A stretch of DNA of 64,000 nt from Coriolopsis trogii (taxonomy: Eukaryota; Basidiomycota; Agaricomycetes; Polyporales; Polyporaceae). The notes under the pieces are model-generated. The model had not been told where the DNA came from. It ran no database searches and worked only from the letters and a program-made list of their open reading frames with translations. The DNA is taken from assembly GCA_020543525.1 (NCBI GenBank), contig JAHYIO010000003.1:3570620-3634619 (forward strand). Reading direction: 5' to 3'. Below, piece by piece: positions 1 through 13,905 of this stretch (within the stretch, counting starts at the first letter, position 1; every line of letters begins with the position of its first letter). A program made the translations under genes and the position numbers.

Positions 1-1375
1 TCGAAGGCGGTACAGGCGCAGGTCCGCTCGAGATGGGCTCCTGCTCTGGACCTTGCGGATGCGACGACTCCACGCGGGCTTTCTTCGCGAACGGACTTCT
101 TGTAGATGGAGAATGTGCTTCTGAGATGTCCATCCGGACGTCTTCGGAGGGAGAGTTGGGCGTCCGTGCGCGCTTCGTTCGCTTTCGTATTGGTGAGACC
201 GCAGGCTCTGAAGACGCCTGCTGCGGCGCGCAACGTTTCGGGTGAGAAGGGTCGAACGATCGTATAGACTGTGGAGAAGACGGCGGGAGAGAACATGGCG
301 CAATAGGATGTGGTTTGTGACGTCGATCGTTCAGGGGAGGTGTTGATGTCTGCAACTGAGACGGGAAGGACGGAGGGAGGAACGACTAAAATGATACATA
401 AGATCTCATGATATTCGTTGGTATAGCATGTAGACCACGTACGCATTCTGGGACTTTTGCAATATGAGCGACCACGGCAGACTCGGGTATCTCTGGAACA
501 CGTTCCAAATCGGATGCTGGACGAGGCTCCTGAGCCTTTTCCGATGGAGATGCGGCAGCTACATCGCTCGGAGGGGTAGGTGCGCCTGCAGCGGGCGAAA
601 CTCTGGGTTTGGAGGAGGCGCTGCTGCCTCCTTTACCGGAATTCACGCTAGCGCGCTTCATGACAGGGAAACCGAGAGAGGCTTGGACCTTTACACCATG
701 AGCTCGTTCCTTGCCTTTCGCCTCAACAACCTGAGACGGCGCCGTGTCGCTAACCATGCTTTGCGACATAGGTTCGTCGGGGGCTAGAGCGACAGTCACC
801 ACCTGCGCCTGCCATCGCTGTACCTTCTCGCGGATAACCTCCGCCTTGCTGCTGGGAATACTGGCGGCGGGAGTGACCTCAGGCTCCTCAACAACGGCAG
901 GCTTGAAGTGCTTAGAAGTCTTCAGAGCTTTCATCGTAGCCTTGTCCTTCCTCCTTTCCTCCTCAGCAACCACCGCTTCCTCCCACCGCTGCTCGTACGC
1001 CTGCCACTCCGCCTCTGCCTCCGCCTCCGGGACACCCCACTCGAACGACCTACCCAGACTAACCTTCTTCCCCTCTCCCATCCTGATACCTGGCGCGACA
1101 CTGATGTATCTCCTGCTTGTGGACCCGATTTGGGTCATGCGCGAGACGTAACCCCATTTCGGGTTCGTGGTATCCCCACCGGCCGTATTGACTGCGGTCG
1201 CGATGCATGCTCTGATAGCCAACACGCGTTCCTCTTCTATCGGCGAGCATGGTCGAGATGCTGGGGAGAGCTCTTCAGGCAGAGAGAGAATATTCGCATG
1301 TCTTCGCGTGACCAATTCGTTAAGAGTGATCTGTTCGAGGGCGGAGGTGTTCGAGGACGATGACAGCGAATCCAT
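1..1375 (-). CDS. Hypothetical nuclear low-complexity protein (3' end beyond window)
   Basis: The gene reads leftwards from an ATG at 1375. Exon 1 (1375-443) encodes 311 residues and ends at a strong donor (GTACGT at 442). The next exon starts at 349 after TTGCAG, stays in phase and remains open to the window edge, giving a 93-nt intron and at least 427 residues. No domain is recognised. Visible features are a Ser-rich start, an acidic Ala/Glu helix with a basic run around residues 115-155, Pro/Ser/Ala-rich linkers, and in exon 2 a basic cluster RKRTKRAR that looks like a nuclear localisation signal, followed by SP/TP sites. A nuclear, phosphorylated scaffold-type protein is an inference from composition only. 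If exon 1 is read straight through, an alternative stop lies at 386, but the splice signals and phase favour the two-exon reading. Confidence 0.6.
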
Positions 1376-2152
1376 CGGAGAGACGCAAAAGCATTAACCA
1401 AGATCACTATGTTGTGTGTTGTACGACCAGCATAAGACACAAGCCAAGATGTGGTTCAAGAGCAAGTCGCGGCTGCAGCGTTTTCCAACACTACCATTCT
1501 TGGTAGCGATTATTACGTAAGATACTGAAGGCCCTGCATGCATACATTCAACTTGCATTCACCCATTGTACACCAGACGCGAGGGATTCCTACTACACGA
1601 CATCGAGAACAACAGTATATATCAGATGGGCTATGCGATGACCGATCGAGGTAGTTCATACCGCTGTCAGTACTATCGGCAAGGATGGGCAAGCCGAACT
1701 GGATACATAAGTATGCCATGATTGGGGGTAAGATGTGAAGGACGTTCGTGTCATGGGACAACAACATATCCTCAAGTGTAAAGATATAGTGTGCAGAAGG
1801 AGGCTCAGCTGGGTGCGTAGGAGCCGAATACAACCAACGCAGCATTCCGCAATATATTCACAGAAAAGGATGGGGGTTAAGTAGGGATACATATGGTACA
1901 GTAATACGTTGTGCTCGCTCGTTCGCAAACCTTCAAAAGCCGGTAAATTATGGGAATGCATGTGCGACACCGTAGATAGATTGTTAAGTAATGAACCTTG
2001 GAGGGTCTCGCGGTCATCATAGGTATCATAGAGGTTCGTCACCATAATCATAGTTGCGCAACCGCGACGCGGGCGTTCAGGTGGGCGAGGCAGGCCAGCA
2101 CCATGCCCAGTCAAAAAGGGCCGGTGTATGCAAACCCGGCCGAGCATCCGGG
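1376..2152. other. Intergenic region between two minus-strand genes
   Basis: This 777-bp stretch lies 3' of SGO1 and 5' of the leftmost gene, so it should hold the terminator of the first and the promoter of the second. Minus-strand open frames at 1513-1845 and 1656-2147 have no splice logic or recognised domain. A peptide at about 1620-1760 weakly resembles one encoded at about 11490-11620 (see findings). Confidence 0.4.
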
Positions 2153-4413
2153 CTATGTGGCCATACTGTGTCGCCGCAAGTCGTCGCCTTCAAACCGTCG
2201 CGTGCTTGAGACATGACCGCTCCGTCGTCGTCCGTCCACGTTGGCCCAGCTACCGGTACGGAGACCACCGAACTCAGCGTCAGCCTGGGTGCCCTCGCTC
2301 TCCTCTTCGTCGTCCGGCGGGGTATACGTCCGGGACTTCTTGCGCCTCAACCCAGTGCCACCCGAGACGGGATCAGGCTCTGCATCAGCGCCGTTTGAGG
2401 ACGACGATCGCGACGAGATCGGTTGCGGATCATCTTGCGAGCTTGATACTGACGCGCGCTTCGATGTGGTTGTACCCGGCGGAGGATCGGGCTTGCGCAT
2501 CTTCCTATGAGACACCATGAGTTCTCAGGAACGTCGCGGAGATATGTGTGGAACCTACGTGTTGAGCTTCGGCTCAGCGTAGTTGATGCTCTTGCGTACA
2601 CGACGCTCACGTCCGCTGGGAAGAGCTTCCGATTCGGCTTGAGATGGAGGCTCAAGCGGGCTTGAGGACCGAGGAGGGAGATGGGAAGCCAGCTTTGATG
2701 AAGGGGCTGGAGTGGTCGCCGGAGTGGACAGGAAGTTCCTCGTGGAATTGCTTGTCAAGCTCGTAGCAGAGGAAGGAGCATCGACATCTGACGTCGGGCG
2801 TTGACGCTCGCGATCTATGTCATGAACAGAGATGAGACGGAGAAGTACCTCGAGTATTGGGGACTACGAACCTGACGTGGTATTCAGAGGGGGCAACGTC
2901 GTGCGACACGTCGAGTTTGTGACATCCTTCAGCTTCGACTTGCTCCCTACCACGACTTCTTCGGAGTCTTCGCTGCCACGATGCTTCTTGCGTTCGCGTG
3001 ATCGAGGTGGCAAAGGTGTCTCACTTTCCGTGTCACGCGCACGGTCAGCCTCCCTCTCCTTCTTGGCCTTGCGCTCTCGCTTCGCAACTTTCTGGAGCAG
3101 AGCTTCAACCTCGTCCTCGTCAGGTTCCGCCAGTGCAAGCTCGTCTTCCTCAATCATATTGGGTGCAGGTGAACCGGCAACAGGGCTTGGAGGGCGGTTG
3201 AGGCCGTCGGTGGCGACAGCGGTGATAGAAACACTAGTCAGAAGACCGCTCTGACGGCGAGTAGGGCGTCGCCTGCCAGACTTGCCAAGCTCATCATCGA
3301 ATTCGATTGAAATCACGTCTACGCCTGGAGGGGGTGATGACGGCTTGGACAGCGGAACAGGAAGGCGGCTCGAGCTCGACGTTCGTGGTTTGCTCTTGCG
3401 CTTCCGAGGTGGGCTGGGCTGAAGTTCTAGATCGTCAGGGTCCTCTGGCGAAGACATGTTGGGCTCGTCGTCTTCGATAAGAACGGGAATGGTCGGAGGC
3501 CGAGCAATACGGTTTGGTGGAGGTGATACATTGGGATCCGGGATAGGACGCCTGGCACGTGGTGGTTGTGGGTGGGATTCTGGTGTGGAAGAGCGGCCAT
3601 GCGGTACAGCAAAAGATTTGCGGATGAAGCCCAGTTGTTTCATGAGGTTATGTGTCTGCGTAATAGAGATTCAGTATATTGACTCCTTATTCTAGCTGAG
3701 GCAATGATCACGCGGCAACAGTCTGCGTTTCTTGTGCGTGGCGACACGAACTAGAATGGCATATACATGCACGTAACCTGGAAGAACCGTGATCCGGTTG
3801 ATATTTCTCGAGAAGTGATGGGGCTGGTCAGCAAGGCTCTGCTCTGTGCTTGTTGGGATCTGAGAGGCCTAACAACGACCGCACGAGATGTCCAGCAAGC
3901 ACATTGTGCAGACAGTGCTGCATACAGACGCTAGATGAATCCTCGGGGAGATGAAAACGACAACTCTCGGCAGAGGGGATAATGTGGAGGAGGCAGTGTA
4001 TCGAAGATGTGAATGCTCACCGCAGACTCCGTATCAGCCAGGATCTTCCTCGACTTCTCCCTCTCTTTCTTCAGTTGCGAGGTCAGAGCAATTTCGGAGG
4101 CCCGAAGACGCAGGTTCTCGACATATAGAGTAGAGATCTGTGCATTGAGTTCCTCTATGCGTGCGCTCAGGGTCGAGTTCAGCCTGATGCAGCCACAAGT
4201 CAATCTTCTCGTATGCAGCAAGACTGTAGCAGCCGTACGCACTTGGTTATATGCTTGTTGGCAAGGAGGAATTTCTTCTTGACTGGGAAAGAAACAGAGT
4301 ATGAGCGTGAGATATGAACGGAGCCTCGAGGGCGGGAACGCACAGTTCTCGAACTCGAGTAGGGTGTCATTCTGGCGTGCGTCGATGGATACGCGCGATT
4401 GTCGTCTGCTCAT
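2153..4413 (-). CDS. SGO1: Shugoshin, centromeric cohesin protector
   Basis: Six exons on the minus strand are supported by phase and splice sites: 4413-4344, 4282-4243, 4183-4021, 3655-2872, 2814-2559 and 2504-2153, giving 554 residues. Exons 1-3 form the family's N-terminal coiled coil, with the conserved run KKKFLLANKHITKLNSTLS at about 25-43 followed by heptads. Exons 5-6 join to give the basic C-terminal shugoshin motif, RKSINYAEPKLNT followed by KMRKP, with the splice inside the motif. The middle is acidic and Ser/Pro/Lys-rich, as usual. Shugoshin recruits PP2A to pericentromeric chromatin and shields cohesin from separase in meiosis I and mitosis; that role is known for the family. Intron 3 (4020-3656, 365 nt) is long for this genome and may hide a short exon. 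The gene shares a 346-bp divergent promoter region with PRP4. Confidence 0.9.
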
Positions 4414-4759
4414 CGCTATCTGGAACGAGCAGGGACTCCGGGATGTCGCGGGGCGGTCGTCGTCGTGTCGGGGTCGTGGAGGTGGCTCGGTGGTTGTTCG
4501 AATTCTCGCCGCGTGGTAAAGTTCGCGACCCGCACAATCGGCTTGGGACGTTCTGGTTCAGCTTACGTTGACGATTGGTTCAATTCCACAGACTCAGCCG
4601 AACCAATAGGCGCGGGCTATCCTCGGCGCCCTGACTCAGAGTCAAACGCGTCTGTCTTTGCTCGTTCACCACTGCCACCACCATCACCATCCTCGTCGAC
4701 AACGACCCTTTCTTGTCATCGTGCGGTGCCCCGTAAACCACAATCACTCGTTCAAAAAC
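4414..4759. promoter_or_regulatory. Divergent promoter region SGO1 / PRP4
   Basis: The 346 bp between the two start codons must serve both divergent genes. No TATA box is evident; there are CT/CA-rich stretches near 4670-4740. The sequence just before and over the PRP4 start (a CTAAC followed by TCATCAG) resembles an intron 3' end, so a 5' leader intron is possible. Confidence 0.5.
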
Positions 4760-7490
<2,731 letters not shown>

Positions 7491-7824
7491 ACACTCGCAA
7501 TTTAGAGTAGTGGGCTTTTTGCTACGCTCGACCCGTCACAATTTCTAGGACCGCTCTACCGGACGCCGGGACGCTCGTTATCACAATGTATTCCTATGTC
7601 GTGTATCCCGGGCATAGTCCTGTCCCTCCAGACAATCTAACGTACTCATATCAAAATGTATCGATCCTATCGATGCATGCGAGCCGCAAACGGGGCATCG
7701 GTCCTCCAAGAAAGTGGACACATGCACAGGTATCAAAGCTACGGATATAAGCGGTCTCTACCTACCATTCCGTCTAGCATAGCTCCTTCAAGGAACTTCA
7801 ACTCTCTCGTATATCTCTAGAAGT
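7491..7824. other. Convergent 3' intergenic region
   Basis: 334 bp between the stop codons of PRP4 (plus) and the MFS transporter (minus). It should hold both polyadenylation regions. No gene, repeat or hairpin was noticed. Confidence 0.5.
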
Positions 7825-10798
7825 TCATCGTCTCGCCGACCCCCCTATCACCTCATCCTCCAAATCCATGCCCCCGTCCGAACTCTCGTACGTCGACAGC
7901 CTGCGTCGGTGCTTGCGCCTGATAGGGATCGGAGGCACCGGATCGTCGTCTCCGTCCTCGTCCACCTCCACCTCCGTCGATTCCGCGCTCAGCTCCTCGG
8001 ACGAACCTGCTCCTGTCCCTGTCTCTTCGGCGAGTTCGGCGGGCGTCGGGTGGGGGTTCGGGAGCTCCCCGATGGAGCGTGCGCGCGGGCGGGGCTGGTC
8101 GAGAGGCTTGTCGGGGATCTGTCAAGGATGGGGAAGGACGAGAGTCAGGTACCCGGAGAAGCTGGAGAGCATGCGGGTGTGGGATGGGATACGCACCGGG
8201 AGCCGGACGATGTACGCGAGGAGCGTGGCCACGGCGGCCATGATGAAGACCGCGCGCAAGCTGATCGCGTACGAGTCGCGCGCCGCGCGCTGGAGGTCTG
8301 GTGGGAGCTTCGCAACGAGGGTCGAGGAGTGGCGGATCTTGCTGATCATCTGTTTGGTGCAGCGTGTACGAGTCGCGGTAAACACGTGAGATGTGAGATG
8401 TGGATTTCAGGATTTAGTGTGGAAGGAGACGCGAACCTCTTCGGCATTTTCGCCGTGGATGCGTACGTGGAGCTCTCTGGTGAGGACCGTCTGGAAGAGC
8501 GCGGAGGAGATGGCGACTCCGCCGACTTGTCCGACGCCTCTGAAGAGCTGTCCGAATCCGGTGCCGACAGCCATAGCATCCTCTACAACTCGGGGTCAGC
8601 TAGTCATGCACTTGTAACTCTGCATGACACTTACGGGGGAGATGAGCCAGCAAGGCGACTATCAGGAGGTATCGTTAGTAATAGACGTATCGTCCAAGCG
8701 GGGACCGTATCATACTAAGCATGGTCTGTAGTACGACTGCATTCCCGAAGCCCGCTGGGATCTGTACATCATCAGACTCATCATTACGACAACAACGAGA
8801 CGAGGAAAAGTCAGGCTTACAATGCTGAGCCAGAGCACGAGAGGATGGGAATCCTCGCGCATCAAGGATAACAGTATTGCCGCGACAAAAGGAAACAGCC
8901 CGAAGATCAAATTGAGGTTTCTGTATCTTCCGGTTCGGTGCATGACCCATCTGTAGCATAGTAGGCATTTGTGCGACACAGATCTCACGGCAAAAGACTG
9001 GGGCGGACATACCCAGCAAAGAGAGACCCGCAGGAGATTGAGACACCGTTCGGTATCAGGTGAGCTCCTGCATCGAGACCCTATCAGCACGAGAGAAGTA
9101 CATCATCCAAAAGACATACCGGCCTCGCTGGCACTAGTCAGAAGCACAGTTTGAAACCATGTTGGGAAGTTGTACATGATCGTGAAGTTGCAGGTCGCTA
9201 CAAGGAAGTTGCTTATCCCCACCAGCACGGGGATCTTCTCTCTGAGGAGGAACGGAGCGAGGATGGGCTCCGGTGCTACCCAAAGTTCCACGTAGATGAA
9301 TAGAAGCAAAAATACTCCCGCTAGCGTGACGGGCGCGTAGACGGTAGGCGAATCCCACTTAGAGGCAAAAGCAAAGATAAGCAGCGATACTGAGGGGGAT
9401 AGACTGGGTGAAGACATACTGGGTGCTCTTCGCTGAACCGCATGCTGAGGAATACGAGCAGCGACAACACCTGAGAACGTCGTCAGATTAATTGACGTTG
9501 AGAAATAATTCACATACCGTGACGAGCAAGGTGAGGCTCCCTCCATAATCGATACGCTTCAGAACCTCTCTGGTACTCTTGCTTCCCCCCTACAGATGGC
9601 GTAGGGTCATATACCAGTCCGGTAGACATTTGTCTACGAGACATACCGGAGTTGAGTAGCGCAGATAGCCCGAGGTCAGCAGGAATGAGGCAACGAAAAG
9701 TGGTAGCTGAATGAGGAACGCCCATCGCCAACCCAGGCTAAATTATTGATGTCAGTATACCTGTGCCTGGTCCTGCGTCAACTCTCGCGAGCGTGCGTAC
9801 CAATCAGCAATGAACCCTCCAAGGGGGCCTCCCAAACCCATGCCCATCTGATTTCTGCATGAGTGACGGGAATCGTCCGCATATATCCAAGTGACTCACA
9901 CTATTGAAGACGGCTGCTACGCCCTGAGTCAAACCACGGTTCTGCGAGCGAGTGTCAGCGTGATGCCAGCGCAAGTCTGACCTCCCTTACCCTCAATGAA
10001 TACATATCGCTCGTGATGATCCTGCAAGAATCCGTGAGAATTGACTACGTCTCGACGGGCGTGGGAGGGACTCACGTCGCAGTCGTGAAAAGGCCACCTC
10101 CCCCGATGCCTGCAAGCTGTCATGCCTTTGGTGAGCTGATGACTTGAGATAGAGCGGGTGAACTCACAAATCGCGCAGCGATGAGGGATTCCATGCTGGT
10201 AGAGAACCCGCATGCAATTGTCCCAATACCTGCGAAGAAGAGAGCGACCTGGTAGGCGCCTCGGCGGCCGAGGACGTTTGACAATCGCCCATACAGCGGA
10301 GTAAACGTGCACGTAGCAAGCAGATATCTGTGCCAAACATCAGGCGCGGTGCATTGCAAAGTCACGAGCAACGTACGCGGTACCGAGCCAGCTAGCCTGA
10401 TGTGCCTTGTTAAAGTCGGAAGAGATGGACGGTAAGACTATGCGATGCAAGGTGTCATCGAGCGAAGTCTATGTATAGCAAATACGCGGGAAGCTCACGA
10501 GTGGCGACCAAGGTCGCTATGGGAAAACATGCTTAGAAGCTGAGATGGTGCAATCAAATCTATTCGACGTACTGTTCAGGGACTAGATACAATTTGACGA
10601 CTTTGAGTGATCATGCGCGAAGTTGATAGCAAAGGAAAAGCTACATACAGATAGGAAAGTGCCAACCCAGATACCGGCGAGAATGCCATACCGTGTGTGA
10701 GGGGCTATCTCCATCGGTCCGAGCCTGCTGAGTCTCTTCGAGTTCTCTCGGACAGGCTCGCCCGCCCGCTGGAGGAGCGGGTCTCTTTCTGATGACAT
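7825..10798 (-). CDS. MFS transporter, DHA2/vacuolar basic amino acid (VBA)-like
   Basis: A minus-strand gene with more than ten short exons, starting at the ATG at 10798 and ending at TGA 7827-7825. The N-terminus carries an acidic dileucine-type signal (DPLLQ), often seen in vacuolar membrane proteins. Exons at about 10370-10150 hold MFS motif A (YGRLSNVLGRRGAY). Exons near 9860-9730 carry motif C-like GLGGPLGGFIADWLGWRW, typical of drug:H+ antiporters. Further hydrophobic helices follow at 9546-8700 (for example SVSLLIFAFASK, FIYVELWVAPEPILAP), with a last helix near 8250, then a Ser/Glu-rich cytosolic tail. The 12-14 helix layout with a long tail fits the DHA2/VBA group, proton antiporters for basic amino acids or drugs; the substrate cannot be told from sequence. 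No frameshift was seen, but exact exon borders were not all fixed. Confidence 0.85.
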
Positions 10799-11258
10799 TG
10801 CACTCGCCCAAGTACACAAGCTCGAATTCAGGTAAGATCAAGCTTTGCTGTGAGAAACACAAAAATTGGCAGAACGCGTCGTGGTAATGGTGTGGAAATC
10901 GGGACATGTTGTGAAAGCGTGGGCGGATGGTGTGATTTTGATTGCTTAGCACGTGCAGTGAATTTGACGTCGCAATCACACTCACCGTCTACCGATCTCA
11001 GTAAAGGCAGCTGCAACACTACCGAGAGGGAAAAGCTCGGATATGCCTCGATCGTCCTGTGGGAGATGGTGGTGGTCGAGGAAAGAGTGTGTCCGTCACG
11101 GCTGAATCCTGGAGGAATTGCTATATTTGGATGCCGCCTCTGCCGGGAGCACAGCCATCCCGCCGATGTAGACCGCCGATCGCGCGCTTGAGGCCAGTCC
11201 GATGACATCATGCTACAGGTCCGCTACCTCTGCAGCGTACGCTGTGGTTGTATTGAAC
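10799..11258. promoter_or_regulatory. Upstream region of the MFS gene
   Basis: Non-coding DNA between the MFS start codon and the left inverted repeat of the 11.3-12.7 kb element. It is presumed to contain the MFS promoter; no clear TATA box was found. Confidence 0.35.
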
Positions 11259-12655
11259 GTTAACCCCAGTCGGAAACCCACATATCTGTATCTGTCCGTA
11301 GATGTCCGAAAGTATCTGCATGCATCTGAAGGTGTCTGCGACTGTCTGAATGCGTCCCCTGCTGTCTCAGACGCTCACATAAGCGATCGGAACCGGATAA
11401 GCTTGCTCCCGATCGGCGCTTACTGGAGAATCGACTTCTCTCTTCGTATCCGCTCACTCACGCCCTCGCAGATCGACTACCAACTGGAACGACTTGACTA
11501 AGCAAAGTAGGAGTTCGCGAGGAACACCCGCTTGTTCCAACACATCGACATTAGGAAGGCCGAAGTCAACGTGAAGGCACGTGATCATGTGATGTAACAT
11601 CACATCCGGATTTGGGCGCGACGCGTCACGTCTGTCAGGACGCCTTAGCCTGTCTCTCGCGTCTCCGAACCCCGCTCTTTCGTCTTGCTCTCGTACCACC
11701 ACCATCCCTGCCCACTTCTCCGGAACAACTCCCCTGGGCTTGTTTTCTATACTCCTCTTGCTTGACCCACTCGTTCTCTCCTAGTGCCGTTCGCAGCAAC
11801 TGCTAGACGACCTTGCAGCACCTAGGGCATGCATCAAACGCCCACCTATCACCCAAGTCTCGGCGCCGACGAGTCACGACTGGGGAGAGATGTGGAGAGC
11901 AAGGTGAGACTGATACTACTTTCTCACACCGCATATAGCCACCTCAAACACGCATACACCCGGGTTTTCATGCATACACCCACCTCCCGGATGTCTATAG
12001 GCACTTCTATAGCATATGTGCTATGCCTTACTGACGCGTACGTGTATTCCTCACTATGTGGTACTGACTTGATTTACTTACACCTTTGCGCAGGTTGGGT
12101 GACGTCACTGGGCACCGGCAGTGGATGACAGGTAGCATATATGGTGGGATAGTGACAGCAGTGGGAATGGTGGCAGAGTGAAGGAATCCAACAGGTGCGT
12201 GACTTCCTGCTGGAGCGAAGAGCGGGAGAACATTGCAAGGCCGGGAAGCGAGGAAGAGTGCGCGCGCGAGAGCAAGAGCGAGAAGACTTATCAGGATGGG
12301 AGGCACTGGTGCAAAGTTGGATAGGACGTAGGCGCAGGATAGCATAGAGCTCCTGTACATCAGTAGACCTAATGCACGGTATCAGTACGACCATATAGGA
12401 ATGTGTTTGAATGAATGGGACGGTTTCAAACAACTGCAGATATTCTCAAACAGCCGCGGATGTTTTTCGAACAGTGTCAGACAGATGCGGACGGATTGAA
12501 ATCTGTCTAATGACCATAAAGGTGTCTACATCTGTCTGAAAGTATCTAATCTGCCGTTTTTTTTGGACAATTTTTGGATAGATTTAGATAGATACAGACG
12601 GATACAGATATGTACGGACACATCCAGATATGCGGGTTTCGTACTGGGCGTTAAC
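11259..12655. mobile_element. Non-autonomous DNA element with ~50-bp terminal inverted repeats
   Basis: The left end at 11259 starts GTTAACCCCAGT and continues through GAAACCCACATATCTG. The reverse complement of the right end, finishing at 12655, starts GTTAACGCCCAGT and continues through GAAACCCGCATATCTG. Over about 50 bp the two ends differ at a handful of positions. Just inside both ends are many short words of the type GTCTGAA / TATCTG / TGTCCG, a subterminal repeat pattern common in DNA transposons. The interior has no transposase-like frame. The flanks (TTGAAC on the left, TTTGAA on the right) are similar but not an exact target duplication, so the superfamily is open. Confidence 0.55.
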
Positions 12656-12670
12656 TTTGAAGGTTGGGAG

Positions 12671-12677
12671 TATATAA
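12671..12677 (+). promoter_or_regulatory. TATA box of small gene at 12.7 kb
   Basis: TATATAA lies 16 bp outside the right inverted repeat and 46 bp upstream of the first ATG (12723), a normal core-promoter spacing for a fungal gene. Confidence 0.45.
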
Positions 12678-12722
12678 GAGGGCCTCTTCCTGAGACTGTG
12701 TAGTCTACCTCAAAGCATACCC

Positions 12723-13014
12723 ATGTCGCACTGTGTCATGCAACGCCAATCCACCATACCCCAGGCTCTGTCCACGGTGAATGGTGCGCACGAGCCCTGA
12801 AGGCTCTCCTATCTCAGGCCGCCAATGTGAGAATGCGTCGCTAATAAATTATGCAGCGAATCCACCCACCCCTGGACAGACAGCTTCCATCGCAAACTTG
12901 GCTTCACGTCTCGGCGTGCCATCGCCTACAACTACCGAGACCACCGAGCCTGAAGCCGCTCGTATCATCAAACTCTACCGCAATCTCGCCCGGCTGCAAC
13001 ATGTCGGACATTGA
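12723..13014 (+). CDS. Small hypothetical protein, probably spliced
   Basis: Downstream of a good TATA box an ATG at 12723 opens a short frame (MSHCVMQRQSTIPQALST) that meets a possible donor at about 12777. A frame from about 12850 to the TGA at 13012-13014 has fungal-like codon use and encodes a Pro/Thr-rich segment followed by a helical tail (ARIIKLYRNLARLQHVGH). Candidate acceptors lie near 12820 and 12856, but the exact joining was not resolved. No family is recognised. There is no CaaX end, so it is not a typical basidiomycete pheromone precursor. A small secreted or cytosolic protein, or a decayed gene, are both possible. Confidence 0.35.
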
Positions 13015-13564
13015 TAGAGCCCCTCTCATACCATCAGAATCATGTCCATCTTGAAGTTGTATACCACTCATACATCATGCTATTCTCCGCTCCGAATCGA
13101 ACGCGAAGTTCAGAGACTCACAACCTGAGCTAAGGCTTGCAAGAGTTCACGGCTAAACAGTGCAAGAGAAACTGTTAGAAGTCGAAAGTGCTCGGGCATG
13201 GTCAGTCACAGAAGTGTACTTGGAGTTGCGTCCACGTGGATGTATTTGTCCTTCACGTGAGACACAAACAATCGTTACGGGCGTCTCTACACTGTCTGTG
13301 TGTTTCTGCATTGTCGTTGCATCTTCGTGGTCCCTCACTCGCTTTCTGGCCTGTCTGTCTCTGTGGGTGACGCGTATCTTGGCAACGGCTTGGGTTGAGT
13401 GTGTGACTGTGTAGCTATGTTTGCGCTAAAGCAACAATTCCTTCATATGGCAGCTTCCTGTGTGCTCTCGCCCCTCCGATTGCTCCAAGGACACTTCATC
13501 TCCACTCATCCTCCGCCCATCAGTCTGAGTTCGTTTCTGGTGCAATCGCCGCTATCTGTGCTCC

Positions 13565-13571
13565 TATATAA
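13565..13571 (+). promoter_or_regulatory. TATA box of 68-residue gene, copy A
   Basis: TATATAA sits about 128 bp upstream of the ATG at 13699 and is preserved in copy B (minus strand, near 21865). The long leader between box and ATG contains a short upstream frame starting MDSPSLIESLSV at 13588. Confidence 0.55.
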
Positions 13572-13698
13572 CGCATGTGTTCTTGACATGGATTCCCCAT
13601 CACTCATCGAGTCTCTCAGCGTCCTGTAGACATCCAGCTTTCGCTCGCCTTATAATATATTACCACTCTCGTCGCACAACCGAGCACTACTCTTCGCG

Positions 13699-13905
13699 AT
13701 GTCTTACTCCTCGAATTCTCCCACCACCTTCTTTGCTGCCGTCCCTGCATCTCCGAATGCGTTTGCGCTCTTCACCTCCACGCAGTCTCCACGTGAGACA
13801 TATCACATGTACGAGGACGCACGCCAGGTCCTGCGTCCCGCCAACGGCCGCACGGCGCAGAGGAAGACGACCAAGTCCGGCCTGAAGAAGATCTTTGGGC
13901 TGTAG
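13699..13905 (+). CDS. Small basic protein of unknown function, copy A (68 aa)
   Basis: An intronless 68-codon gene. The protein begins MSYSSNSP, has an Ala/Phe-rich segment (FFAAVPASPNAFALF), a polar middle (SPRETYHMYEDARQVLRP) and a basic C-terminus (TTKSGLKKIFGL). It has no signal peptide and no recognised domain. The copy at 21536-21742 is identical at 60 of 68 positions. Both copies keep full-length frames, the same start and stop, TATA box and leader, and substitutions are spread over synonymous and non-synonymous sites, so both are probably functional. Function is unknown; the short basic tail could bind nucleic acid or membrane, but that is speculation. Confidence 0.75.
   Translation: MSYSSNSPTTFFAAVPASPNAFALFTSTQSPRETYHMYEDARQVLRPANGRTAQRKTTKSGLKKIFGL

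Noticed and set aside
1..296. Alternative minus-strand frame starting with ATG at 296
   Set aside because: Open to the window edge, but the spliced continuation of the 1375-443 exon fits phase and splice sites and gives an NLS-like sequence.
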